Virus record (IMG/VR): IMGVR_UViG_3300030098_004539
Span: 82,629 to 128,195 of that record
DNA from: a virus
Direction: 5' to 3' (one strand)
DNA length: 45,567 nt
Below, piece by piece: positions 27,501 to 34,963 of the stretch (its first letter is position 1; every line of letters starts with the position of its first letter). The notes beneath the pieces are model-generated. The model did no database searches. It saw nothing but the letters and a program-made list of their open reading frames with translations, and was not told where the DNA came from. The translations under genes and the position numbers were made by a program.

Positions 27501-27794
27501 ATGAGTTCCGAACTCTGGAAAGAGGCCGCGAATGCGCGGGTTGCTGTTTTCCTTAAACGGGCCGAGCTTATGGATAAAACCGAAGGCGTTGATCGATGTC
27601 GGTCTAACGAGCGAGCCTTAGAGGCTCAGTTCGTAGACATGGCAGCGGGCGGCGATGGTTCTATCCGTGGTTCTTATCCTGGGGCTGCGCATCCCTACAT
27701 GGGACGCGAGGCTTGCCGCCATTATTACCCTGGCTATCCTGACTATTACTTTCAGCAGGTGTGCCGAGGTATGGCATGGGGCGATGTTTGGTAA
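27501..27794 (+). CDS. Hypothetical protein with Tyr/Pro-rich tail
   Basis: 97 residues with SD CAGGAGG. Helical basic N-terminal half (LWKEAANARVAVFLKRAELM), then GSYPGAAHPYMGREACRHYY and PGYPDYYFQQVCRGMAWGD. The tyrosine/proline tail is unusual among neighbours. Single gene between class B promoter 5 and a terminator. Not recognised. Confidence 0.65.
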   Translation: MSSELWKEAANARVAVFLKRAELMDKTEGVDRCRSNERALEAQFVDMAAGGDGSIRGSYPGAAHPYMGREACRHYYPGYPDYYFQQVCRGMAWGDVW

Positions 27795-27800
27795 ATTATC

Positions 27801-27825
27801 CCCCCGCTTCGGCGGGGGTTTTTTT
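27801..27825 (+). terminator. Intrinsic terminator fused to next SD
   Basis: CCCCCGC (27801-27807), TTCG, GCGGGGG (27812-27818), T7, immediately followed by the SD GGAGG of the next gene. Confidence 0.92.
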
Positions 27826-27837
27826 GGAGGTTTAGAA

Positions 27838-28191
27838 GTGGAAGCATTAGATTCTGCGGGATATTTCAAATTGAGTGCGCTAGCCCTTGCTATCTGCAAG
27901 GCTAACAAACACGCTGGTGATGACTTAGGGCAAGATCAAGAACTAACAGAGGTTGATCGAGCCCTTAACCTGGTGAAGTTCTACTTGTCGGATGGTTGTC
28001 CTGATGGATCGGCAGCGGTGGCGATGATATATCTTGAGCCCACGCGAGGTATTGATCCCCCTTGGGACCCTTGGCATGATTCGAGTGATCGCATCATTCG
28101 AGAGGTTACCGAGAGCTTAGAGGGCCGCCTTGGCCGGTTTTGGATCGAGCCTGTGAATGCTGCCCGAGCGGCGGTTTACTTGGCTGATTAA
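27838..28191 (+). CDS. 117-aa hypothetical protein
   Basis: GTG 27838 follows GGAGG by eight bases; the frame continues upstream through the terminator but that part is not coding. Helical N-terminus (EALDSAGYFKLSALALAICK), then AVAMIYLEPTRGIDPPWDPW and SDRIIREVTESLEGRLGRFW. Like the 195-aa gene it has no promoter of its own and needs read-through of the terminator. Not recognised. Confidence 0.65.
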   Translation: MEALDSAGYFKLSALALAICKANKHAGDDLGQDQELTEVDRALNLVKFYLSDGCPDGSAAVAMIYLEPTRGIDPPWDPWHDSSDRIIREVTESLEGRLGRFWIEPVNAARAAVYLAD

Positions 28192-28193
28192 AA

Positions 28194-28229
28194 CTTAGGG
28201 GTTGAACGGGACTCTAAAACTCGTAAAAT
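28194..28229 (+). promoter_or_regulatory. Class B promoter 6
   Basis: CTTAGGGG, TTGAAC (28202-28207), 16-bp spacer GGGACTCTAAAACTCG, TAAAAT (28224-28229). Confidence 0.82.
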
Positions 28230-28255
28230 TAGAGGAAATCACAGGAGGTTCTCTA

Positions 28256-28288
28256 ATGAACACGGTTTCAGGTGTCCCCGTAGCCTAG
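28256..28288 (+). CDS. Possible 10-aa leader peptide
   Basis: A full-strength SD (CAGGAGG) and ATG at 28256 begin a frame that stops after ten codons: MNTVSGVPVA. In the other class B cassettes the same SD introduces the main gene. Structured sequence follows, so this may be a leader peptide controlling the gene at 28399. Confidence 0.45.
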   Translation: MNTVSGVPVA

Positions 28289-28362
28289 CGGGTGAGACGT
28301 GGTCACGTCTTAAAACTGGCCGACTCTTTTTTGCAGTGCTGGCAGGTCGTGAACGGTTCACG
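28289..28362 (+). promoter_or_regulatory. Structured leader (attenuator-like)
   Basis: AGACGT-GGTC-ACGTCT (28295-28310) is a perfect 6-bp hairpin. Overlapping GGTC (28301-28304) can instead pair with GGCC (28318-28321 region) before T6 at 28327-28332. CGTGAAC-G-GTTCACG (28348-28362) is a 7-bp palindrome. Mutually exclusive stems followed by a T-run resemble an attenuator. Confidence 0.4.
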
Positions 28363-28398
28363 GTTTGCTGGTTTTGCTAATTTTTAAGGATTAAGATA

Positions 28399-28986
28399 AT
28401 GATTTCAGCAGCTTATGGCGCAGTGGTTCTTTGTGTTTCTTTGGTGGTTCTCTTTACGGGTGCTTGGTTCTTCGAGCGTAGGGAATCGAAGCAGGCCGAA
28501 CGGATGCACAGGGCCAGTATGGAAGCGGTGAGGGAGCGGTACAACGCTCACGTCTCGGAGCTTCGCGCTAAGTATCAGGAGCAGATCGAACAATCGGAAA
28601 GCTACCGGGACGCATACTTGAAAGCGGTACGCAATCAAGAGAGCGTAGAGAAAGTGGTTCTCGCTGAGATGTCAGCGGCGAATCAAGAGTTGATCCGAGC
28701 TAATGAAACGTTGACCCGTGTAAGGGTTGAGCGGGACGGTTTGAAGCTACGGCTTGCGTCGTTGTCTTCTGACTTCGCGGACCTTAAAACCCGGTCGGGT
28801 AAGGCTACGGCGGACATTAACGGGCTCTATCAGAAGATCTCTTCTCAGTTGGCGAACGGTTACGGGGACATCTCGGTAATCGAACTCGTGAAGTGGGCTA
28901 AAGGGCTCCGGTCGGGAAATGGCCAGTGGGTGACCTCGGAGATCAAGCGGGCTGCACGTAAAGCAGAACTAGACGCCAGGGTCTAG
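28399..28986 (+). CDS. Membrane-anchored coiled-coil protein
   Basis: 195 residues; SD-like AAGGA precedes the ATG. One N-terminal transmembrane helix (about residues 4-24, YGAVVLCVSLVVLFTGAWFF) followed by charged residues and a long coiled coil (about 30-135, RERYNAHVSELRAKYQEQIE ... ERDGLKLRLASLSSDF). This 'signal anchor plus coiled coil' layout is like i-spanin or host-envelope-associated phage proteins, but there are no lysis genes nearby, so that is only a possibility. Terminated at 28995. Confidence 0.7.
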   Translation: MISAAYGAVVLCVSLVVLFTGAWFFERRESKQAERMHRASMEAVRERYNAHVSELRAKYQEQIEQSESYRDAYLKAVRNQESVEKVVLAEMSAANQELIRANETLTRVRVERDGLKLRLASLSSDFADLKTRSGKATADINGLYQKISSQLANGYGDISVIELVKWAKGLRSGNGQWVTSEIKRAARKAELDARV

Positions 28987-28994
28987 AGTATAGG

Positions 28995-29027
28995 GGCGCG
29001 GTCGTAATGATCGCGCCTCTTTTTTTT
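28995..29027 (+). terminator. Intrinsic terminator
   Basis: GGCGCGGTC (28995-29003) with GATCGCGCC (29009-29017), one G-U pair, then TCT and T7. Confidence 0.88.
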
Positions 29028-29033
29028 GGTAAA

Positions 29034-29069
29034 TTTAGGGGTTGAACGGGACTCTAAAACTCGTAAAAT
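29034..29069 (+). promoter_or_regulatory. Class B promoter 7
   Basis: TTTAGGGG, TTGAAC (29042-29047), 16-bp spacer GGGACTCTAAAACTCG, TAAAAT (29064-29069). A leader hairpin GGTCGA/TCGACC (29078-29083, 29095-29100) follows. Confidence 0.82.
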
Positions 29070-29125
29070 TGAAAACAGGTCGAGAGATGAACTTTCGACC
29101 GTTTAACTTTTCGGAGGATTTAAAA

Positions 29126-29782
29126 GTGGAAACATTAACACTTGAAACATTGGCGGAAGGTATCAAGGGCGCTCGGTTCTATCACATTGACTATCTTAGT
29201 TCGGGAGTTACCCGAGGCGGGGTGACATATGATAACTTCCGAGGCTCGGCGCTCTATCAGTCGATGCCTTATGAGTCAACGAACCGGCGGACGGTTGAAG
29301 CGTTGCAGGGCTTGAACGTACAGGCATTGTATGACGGGCTGAGTCGTGACGTATTGACTAGGCCATACCGTAAGCCTAAGAAACTCGGCGGCGGCGTGGT
29401 ACAGGAAACCCTAACCCTTGACGATATAAAGGCGGCGGTTGATCGGGCAGTGGCTAACCTTCAAGATAGAGAGGGAAGGGCGGCAAGGTATACTCAAAAA
29501 GGCGTATGGTCGCAGGTGTCACCGGGTGTCTACGTAAAGACAGAAGATCCGGCGGTGATACAGGTTCAAGGTTACCGGATACCGGGCACGTATAAGCGGC
29601 ATCATGAGTGTGAAGCGATACGTTGGATCTCAAATTCGACGAAAGAATCACGCGCGAACGCGGTTGTCCAGGGCTGGGTACGGTCGGGCGATATTCGGCG
29701 GTTTAACCTTGATAATATCCAGGCGATAAGCCTTGGAGGTGTACGCTACGAGCGGCGCAACGGTCAGCTAGTCAGGCACTAG
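29126..29782 (+). CDS. 218-aa hypothetical protein
   Basis: GTG 29126 follows CGGAGG by nine bases; ATG 29087 lies in the leader hairpin and is less likely. The start region resembles that of the gene at 27838 (GGAGG, short A-rich gap, GTGGAA). The protein is basic: YDGLSRDVLTRPYRKPKKLG, a central helix (LDDIKAAVDRAVANLQDREG), and a beta-rich C-terminus (DPAVIQVQGYRIPGTYKRHH ... VRYERRNGQLVRH). The C-terminal part may bind nucleic acid. Not recognised. Confidence 0.68.
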   Translation: METLTLETLAEGIKGARFYHIDYLSSGVTRGGVTYDNFRGSALYQSMPYESTNRRTVEALQGLNVQALYDGLSRDVLTRPYRKPKKLGGGVVQETLTLDDIKAAVDRAVANLQDREGRAARYTQKGVWSQVSPGVYVKTEDPAVIQVQGYRIPGTYKRHHECEAIRWISNSTKESRANAVVQGWVRSGDIRRFNLDNIQAISLGGVRYERRNGQLVRH

Positions 29783-29787
29783 CCAAA

Positions 29788-29836
29788 ACCCCACGAGATC
29801 TATTTGAAAGCGTAGATTTCGTGGGGTCTTTTTTTT
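29788..29836 (+). terminator. Strong intrinsic terminator
   Basis: ACCCCACGA (29788-29796) with TCGTGGGGT (29819-29827), inner ATCTA/TAGAT pairing, then C and T8. It closes the class B region. Confidence 0.92.
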
Positions 29837-29876
29837 GCCACAATCCCCTAGGACCAAACATTTTTCTATATGAACT

Positions 29877-29940
29877 AAATTTCAGCACCTGAAATATACC
29901 AAATAGGGGGTAGTCTGCCTGAAATACCTTAATTAGGGGG
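29877..29940. repeat. Direct repeat pair with inverted repeat
   Basis: CCTGAAATA...AGGGGG occurs at 29888-29910 and 29918-29940, 30 bases apart (about three helical turns). The first also forms TTTCAG-CAC-CTGAAA. Possible binding sites upstream of the gene at 30021. Confidence 0.55.
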
Positions 29941-29963
29941 GTGCCGATTATTTGTTAAATTTC

Positions 29964-29992
29964 TTGAGGCAGATTTGGGTAAATTGTTAATA
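29964..29992 (+). promoter_or_regulatory. Promoter
   Basis: TTGAGG (29964-29969), 17-bp spacer, TTAATA (29987-29992), before the SD GGAGAGG of the gene at 30021. Confidence 0.5.
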
Positions 29993-30020
29993 ATAGATTA
30001 TTCAGACGGAGAGGATTTCA

Positions 30021-30182
30021 ATGGTTGTAGTGAGTGTAATCGGCGGGGCGGCAGTAATTTTGGCAGGGATTGTGTGGTTTAAGCGCCGTGCGAAGAAGAA
30101 ACAAATTCAGCGCGAAGGGAACGCGTGGGTTACTTCTGTATCTAGTTTTCACAAGCGTGCCTCCCTTAACAAAAAGCGATAA
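30021..30182 (+). CDS. 53-aa membrane-anchored basic peptide
   Basis: ATG 30021 with GGAGAGG upstream. One hydrophobic helix (VVVSVIGGAAVILAGIVWF) followed at once by a basic stretch (KRRAKKKQIQREG) and ending in KKR. This is a type of small membrane-tethered protein with a cytoplasmic tail. Not recognised. A hairpin (TTTCGC/GCGAAG, about 30200-30228) lies behind it. Confidence 0.6.
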   Translation: MVVVSVIGGAAVILAGIVWFKRRAKKKQIQREGNAWVTSVSSFHKRASLNKKR

Positions 30183-30244
30183 TATTATTCGGTTGCCCTC
30201 TTTCGCAGACTATGTCTAGATAGGCGAAGGGTTAACGGGTAATT

Positions 30245-30427
30245 GTGAATACACAACAATTGAAAGTCTCTCGTGAGGTTCTGTGCATGTCTTGTGGGAC
30301 GTACTACACCTCTCGTGAATTACTAAGCTACTCTGAGGATTCAGAAGACAAGTTTACGGTGTGCCCTGTTTGTCAACACCACACCTATCTACGAGACAAC
30401 CCGGTACCGGAGGAAATAGATGTTTGA
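30245..30427 (+). CDS. Zinc-ribbon protein
   Basis: 60 residues from GTG 30245. CMSCGTYYTSRELLSYSED ... CPVCQHHTYL is a two-knuckle zinc ribbon of the type in transcription or RNA-binding proteins. The SD is weak (GGGT). It overlaps the next gene by eight bases and carries that gene's SD (CCGGAGG) at its end. First of five tightly packed small genes. Confidence 0.65.
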   Translation: MNTQQLKVSREVLCMSCGTYYTSRELLSYSEDSEDKFTVCPVCQHHTYLRDNPVPEEIDV

Positions 30428-30671
30428 TGATATTGAGATGGTAAACTTGGGAGTTGAACCTGAGTTTAAACGGTTGGTGATGTCTTTGTGTGGACTACAC
30501 AACGATCCACACCTACTAACAACCACCGATAAACTTCGGATCTCATGCATCGAAGCCTTGCGACTTAGCTACATCTTAAGTAAATATCTCGGAGTCGAAA
30601 AAGAGGAGTTCATGGAAGGACTACTCTCTGTTATAGAACTCGAAGACAGTAACGAAGAACAATATAACTAG
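30420..30671 (+). CDS. Small helical protein, paralog 1
   Basis: 83 residues. The C-terminal half (IEALRLSYILSKYLGVEKEE, FMEGLLSVIE) aligns with the next gene's product (IGALEYACIVGKQVGVSKET, FMESVTNVWE), so the two are paralogs. Acidic, all-helical, soluble. A role as a homo- or hetero-dimer is possible. Not recognised. Confidence 0.65.
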   Translation: MFDDIEMVNLGVEPEFKRLVMSLCGLHNDPHLLTTTDKLRISCIEALRLSYILSKYLGVEKEEFMEGLLSVIELEDSNEEQYN

Positions 30672-30683
30672 AGGAATAATATT

Positions 30684-30989
30684 ATGTCTGATAAGATTTT
30701 AATTCAACAGGGCGGAAAAGTTGTAGAACATAAGGTCCGTTCTGAGGTAGAAAGAAATACCGAAGAGTTATATACGGCCCTAAGTAACTATATGGGGATA
30801 CCGGTTGAAAAACAGCCGCAGAATCTACTGGTAACGGGTATTGGTGCACTTGAATACGCATGTATCGTGGGAAAACAAGTTGGTGTTTCTAAGGAAACCT
30901 TCATGGAGTCCGTAACCAATGTCTGGGAACGACTCAACGCCGCAGGAAACCCACCAGATGGGACCGTTCGGGAGCAAGGACAAGTATAA
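30684..30989 (+). CDS. Small helical protein, paralog 2
   Basis: 101 residues; the SD-like GAGGAATA lies upstream. Shares the helical C-terminal domain with the preceding gene but has a different N-terminus (MSDKILIQQGGKVVEHKVR). Tandem duplication followed by divergence is the simplest explanation. Overlaps the start of the next gene by 32 bases. Confidence 0.65.
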   Translation: MSDKILIQQGGKVVEHKVRSEVERNTEELYTALSNYMGIPVEKQPQNLLVTGIGALEYACIVGKQVGVSKETFMESVTNVWERLNAAGNPPDGTVREQGQV

Positions 30990-31140
30990 GTTCTCCCGTA
31001 TCTGTCGATTCTTCGACTGTGAATCCTACGATACCTGCCTCGATACTGCTGCAAACAGGAACTGGAAAGTGTTCACCTGTGAAGGGTGTGTGCTTGCAGA
31101 AGTATTAGAAGTTGTACCAATAAGTGTGGACCTAGAATGA
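30958..31140 (+). CDS. 60-aa Cys-containing protein
   Basis: ATG 30958 inside the end of the previous gene, AGGA 11 bases upstream. CRFFDCESYDTCLDTAANRN ... FTCEGC gives five cysteines in a pattern able to bind zinc. Ends in an acidic tail. The next gene starts in its stop codon (ATGA). Not recognised. Confidence 0.55.
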   Translation: MGPFGSKDKYKFSRICRFFDCESYDTCLDTAANRNWKVFTCEGCVLAEVLEVVPISVDLE

Positions 31141-31313
31141 TGTATTATTCAGATAACGCGAAAGATGGCGTTACTAAACTTTTAGATAGAGTAGATGTCG
31201 CGCAGATTAACCGTAAGCCCTTGGTTTTTTCTGAAAATGAACTATATATGTTGAGGAATCTACTTAAACACGTTAAGTTTTCACTCGATAAACTTCCCAA
31301 AAGTGCCAGGTAG
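31137..31313 (+). CDS. 58-aa hypothetical protein
   Basis: ATG 31137 overlaps the previous stop. MMYYSDNAKDGVTKLLDRVD, then VFSENELYMLRNLLKHVKF: two helices, basic end. Last gene before the virion region. Not recognised. Confidence 0.55.
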   Translation: MMYYSDNAKDGVTKLLDRVDVAQINRKPLVFSENELYMLRNLLKHVKFSLDKLPKSAR

Positions 31314-31370
31314 CACTTGTACTGAAGATATAAAGATGGGAACTTCCTTTTTACAAATTTAGGAATTTAA

Positions 31371-32111
31371 ATGAATAACAAAAGAGTAAATAAGCGTCGG
31401 CAACTTGTAGCTGAGGGTACCTATATTACGCGATCGGATATTCGCCGGTCTAGGGGTCATAGCCAGGGAGTGGTTGCGATGCGTACGTTGGGTACGAACG
31501 ATCCTACTGAATTAGACGGGGGTCGGGCAATTAAGCTAGCTAATACACCTTCGTATAATTCTTATATTTTCTATCTCGCCCCCAGGTGTTCCATCGGGAA
31601 GAAACAATTAGATACCGGTACTAAAACTGTAATGGTTAATACCGGACTACTCTTTATTACTGTAGAGACTAAAGAGCCTGGTAAAGGTAAGAAGTATACT
31701 ACAGAGATTATGCAATATAACGCAGGTCAGATTATTACCTTTAAAAAGGGTAACCGATACACTTATTCTACAGGTAACGGGGAGGCTGAATTGCTTGTTA
31801 TTGAAAGTGGGGACCTGACAGAGAAAACTCTGGAGCAACCACTGGCACAATTAGATGGCCAACAGCAGTATCAAATTGTGCGAAACCCGCGCAAAGATAT
31901 TTCTAACGTGAAGCCTCGTAAGCGTATGACTAAAGAAGAGCGCGAAGCGTTTGGAGAAGCCTATGCCCTTGCACGAGGCCACGTAACTCCAAAACAAAAG
32001 AATGATTTGTCCAAGTCTATTGCTCGGGGTGATCACTTAAACCCTCCGCAAAGTGTAGTAGGTGTCAACCCTACGCCTATGGGCGATATTGGGGAAGACT
32101 ACCTGGGATAG
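31371..32111 (+). CDS. Cupin-like protein at start of virion region
   Basis: 246 residues, SD AGGA seven bases upstream. A basic N-terminus (MNNKRVNKRRQLVAEGTYIT) precedes a beta-barrel-like stretch (about residues 60-155: YIFYLAPRCSIGKKQ, TVMVNTGLLFITVE, MQYNAGQIITFKKGNRYTYS, ELLVIESGDL) that reads as a single-domain cupin without a clear metal-binding His set. The C-terminal tail is basic and Pro-rich. Its position before the large virion-type proteins suggests a structural or assembly role; that is inference. Confidence 0.65.
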   Translation: MNNKRVNKRRQLVAEGTYITRSDIRRSRGHSQGVVAMRTLGTNDPTELDGGRAIKLANTPSYNSYIFYLAPRCSIGKKQLDTGTKTVMVNTGLLFITVETKEPGKGKKYTTEIMQYNAGQIITFKKGNRYTYSTGNGEAELLVIESGDLTEKTLEQPLAQLDGQQQYQIVRNPRKDISNVKPRKRMTKEEREAFGEAYALARGHVTPKQKNDLSKSIARGDHLNPPQSVVGVNPTPMGDIGEDYLG

Positions 32112-32120
32112 AGGGATGTA

Positions 32121-34922
32121 ATGCCGCTTAAATCTGGCGATAGTGATAAAGTTGTTTCTGAGAATATTGAAGAACTAAAGCGTTCGGGTCGCTCTCAAGA
32201 TCAATCCGTCGCTATTGCTTTATCTAAGAAGCGGGAATCTCTTGAAAAGTCGGGGTGGGACTACTTTGGTAGTTCTGATGTAGTTCCTGGGAAAAATTTT
32301 ATTTTGTCTAAGGCCGACCCTGACCCTAAGACTAAGACTGCCCCTAAGCCTCGGGGATTGCCTAAGGAGGGTCCAAGGCAAACTCGTAAAGAGACTGAGG
32401 CGCAGCGGAAAGTGCAAAGGGCTGCTGAGAGGAAGGAGCGTGCTGCTAAGAAAGCTGCTGCTAAGAAAGCTGCTGCTGAGAAACGTAGAGTACGTATACA
32501 GACGCTTTCAAAAGAAAAGCAGATTAAACAATTAAAGAGGTATTGGGGGAAAGATTTCGACACGGAGAGGGCTGCGAAAGATCCTACGTATTTTAAGCAG
32601 CGGTTAGATGCAATGGTCGCCAATCCCAAGAGTGGGATGGTTAGTCAGCGTCGAACTGCCAGGAGGGGAACTTCTGGAGGCGGTAGTCCTGCTGGTAAGC
32701 CTCTGAATGAAAAGGACAGGAAGTATCTCCGAGAGACTCGTGCGTTAATGCGTACTCAAACCTGGAAGGCTAATAAAAAGCGGATTGGTGAAGAAGTTGC
32801 TGATTTGGTGTGGAAGCAGGGTTTAGATCCTAAGGGGAAGAAGGGTAGGAAGGAGCTTCGTCGTCTTTTAAAGTTAAAGAAAAAGGCGTTTGATCGGGAT
32901 TTAAAAGAGACGGGGATTAAAGATCCAACAAAGATGGAATTCATCTACAACCCGGATACTAAAACGGCGAGAGAAGTTCCTAAGCCTAAGCCGGAGACTA
33001 AGCCTACTAAGGCTCCTAAACTTAGTCGTAAGCAGCGTAGGGCTTTAAAGAAGCAAGGGAATCTAAAACCTCTTTCATACGATCCAGAGAAACATGCTCC
33101 AGACCCTCGGAAAAGGTTTAAGTTAACACAGGCTAGGATCATACGGGATGCTCCGTACCAATACAGTCGGACTCTTCCTTTGGATCAGATTCCTAAGATA
33201 ACACCTGCACCTAAACTTGATGGTAAACCTCAAGAAGGGCCTTTAAAACCTGTTTCACCTCCCCCGACTAAACCTGTAGTAGCACCTGCTCCTGCAACTC
33301 CGAAAGGGCAAGCAAAGCCTCTTCCAAGACGGCGGAGCAGGGCCACTATGCCGATGGTTCGTAGTCCTCGTCAGTTTATAGATCGAGCAATTACGCCGGC
33401 ACCCGCACCTAAACTTAGTAGCCCTGCCCCTCAAGGTCCTTTAAAACCTGTTTCACCTCCCCAGGCGCAGCCTGTAGTAGCGCCTGTGCCTAAAGGAACC
33501 CTTCCTGTGAAAAAATCTAATTGGGATGAATTTGATTTGTTTAAAGGTAAATTGAGTGCGGAGGAACGCGCAGATATACCTAAAAAGGATTTTGCTATTC
33601 CTAGTAAAGCTGATGATGCCGAAGAGAAAAAAGAGCGGGGGAATTACCCCATTCCAGATATCGAGCATGCGCGTCTTGCTTTAGCGATGGTAGCTAAACA
33701 CGGAAGTCCTTCTAAGCAGGCTATGGTACGTGCTGCTGTTTATGAAAAGTATCCAGAATTAGATAAGCGTAAAGAAGACTTAGATAAGTCTCATTGGGAC
33801 GCGTTTGATCTAGAGAAGGGTATGGGTCTTGCTACTACCGTTGGTACGTCAGCAGCTAAAGCTGTTGCCAAGCAAGCGATGAAACCCGCCCCTATTAAGT
33901 GGGGACCTCAGAAACCACTCGACCCTAGTTCGTGGAAAACCGCTCCTAGAGTTGAGATTCAAAAGATGTCTCCTAAAAGTGGGAAGTCGTACTTTCAACT
34001 ACGGTATGGTGACGACCCTGATAATTTAGGGGACCCTATTAATTTTAAAACTGGACGAGAAGCCCATAAGTATTCGAGTCTTATTCAGAGGACTGTTCCT
34101 AAGCGAACTACTCCTCGTGTAAGTGGGGCTGCTACCCCGCCGATCAAGAAATCATTAACGTTTAGTGGAGTAGAAGCCATGTCAGATTCTAATTGGGATA
34201 TTTTTGATTTAAGTAAGGGTATGGGAATGCCTTCGCAGCCGGAGGGTCGAGAAGAGCCTGAGGAGCGAGAAGAAAAGAAGAAGGCCGAACCTAATCCGAA
34301 TGAGATGCTTGAGCGTCACATGTCTGAAAAGGATGAGCCTCCTGTACAGAAGTCAATGGACCCTGTCTTAGCGGCTCGGATGCATCAGGTTGCTATTACG
34401 CGACGTGGGGCTAATGTGAGTCCTCAAGCAGCTTCGGTGGGAGCTTTTAACAATACTATTGCTAAGAGTTTTGCTCCGTCACCCACTCCTTATGTTGAAG
34501 ATATGGTGAAGGCTGCACCTGTTGCTAAGGCGTCTCCTCAGCCTATGTCTCGTGATAGGTTTAAAGAGTTAACCCGTTCTAAGGGTGGTCGTGAGGAAAT
34601 GAAGATTCCTGGCGCTCCTCAGGACTCTAAAGAGACCAAGGCTATGCAGGCTAAGATGAAGGGTGGTAGTAAAGCTGCTCCTAAGAAGACTGGGACTGGT
34701 ATTTTGGATGCTATACAGGCTGGGATTAAGGATTTAAAGGACGCGGAAAAAGACGCGCCTAAATTTAAGCCGTTAACAAGAAAGTCTCCTTCAAAGCATC
34801 CTATGGAAGATGTGTTTGGTACCAAGCCTGAGAAGGCTGGTGAATTTGCAGGTACTTCGATTAAGCCTGGTGGGTCGATGTCTCGGGTAGCTACTAATCC
34901 TCGACCTCCTGTAAAGAAGTAA
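32121..34922 (+). CDS. 933-aa Pro/Lys-rich protein with repeated WDxFDL motif
   Basis: The N-terminus MPLKSGDSDKVVSENIEELK plus GRSQDQSVAIALSKK is a phrase common in phage structural proteins. Long low-complexity Lys/Ala/Pro stretches follow. A DUF6582-like segment (YPIPDIEHARLALAMVAKHG, then KQAMVRAAVYEKYPEL) lies at about residues 507-545. A motif near KS-x-W-D-x-F occurs around residues 44, 465, 557 and 690 (KSGWDYF, KSNWDEFDLFKG, KSHWDAFDLEKG, DSNWDIFDLSKG). SD GAGGG. Probably a virion-associated, scaffold or ejected protein. Confidence 0.75.
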   Translation: MPLKSGDSDKVVSENIEELKRSGRSQDQSVAIALSKKRESLEKSGWDYFGSSDVVPGKNFILSKADPDPKTKTAPKPRGLPKEGPRQTRKETEAQRKVQRAAERKERAAKKAAAKKAAAEKRRVRIQTLSKEKQIKQLKRYWGKDFDTERAAKDPTYFKQRLDAMVANPKSGMVSQRRTARRGTSGGGSPAGKPLNEKDRKYLRETRALMRTQTWKANKKRIGEEVADLVWKQGLDPKGKKGRKELRRLLKLKKKAFDRDLKETGIKDPTKMEFIYNPDTKTAREVPKPKPETKPTKAPKLSRKQRRALKKQGNLKPLSYDPEKHAPDPRKRFKLTQARIIRDAPYQYSRTLPLDQIPKITPAPKLDGKPQEGPLKPVSPPPTKPVVAPAPATPKGQAKPLPRRRSRATMPMVRSPRQFIDRAITPAPAPKLSSPAPQGPLKPVSPPQAQPVVAPVPKGTLPVKKSNWDEFDLFKGKLSAEERADIPKKDFAIPSKADDAEEKKERGNYPIPDIEHARLALAMVAKHGSPSKQAMVRAAVYEKYPELDKRKEDLDKSHWDAFDLEKGMGLATTVGTSAAKAVAKQAMKPAPIKWGPQKPLDPSSWKTAPRVEIQKMSPKSGKSYFQLRYGDDPDNLGDPINFKTGREAHKYSSLIQRTVPKRTTPRVSGAATPPIKKSLTFSGVEAMSDSNWDIFDLSKGMGMPSQPEGREEPEEREEKKKAEPNPNEMLERHMSEKDEPPVQKSMDPVLAARMHQVAITRRGANVSPQAASVGAFNNTIAKSFAPSPTPYVEDMVKAAPVAKASPQPMSRDRFKELTRSKGGREEMKIPGAPQDSKETKAMQAKMKGGSKAAPKKTGTGILDAIQAGIKDLKDAEKDAPKFKPLTRKSPSKHPMEDVFGTKPEKAGEFAGTSIKPGGSMSRVATNPRPPVKK

Positions 34923-34963
34923 GAGTTAATTTAAATATTCTTAAAATAAAAATATGAGTACCA

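Noticed and set aside
27655-27837. Upstream extension of the gene at 27838
   Set aside because: The frame would read through the preceding gene and an intrinsic terminator; GGAGG plus GTG 27838 is the better start.
28277-28360. tRNA gene in the class B leader
   Set aside because: The 5' half looks tRNA-like, but no 3' acceptor strand, anticodon arm or T-arm pairs correctly.
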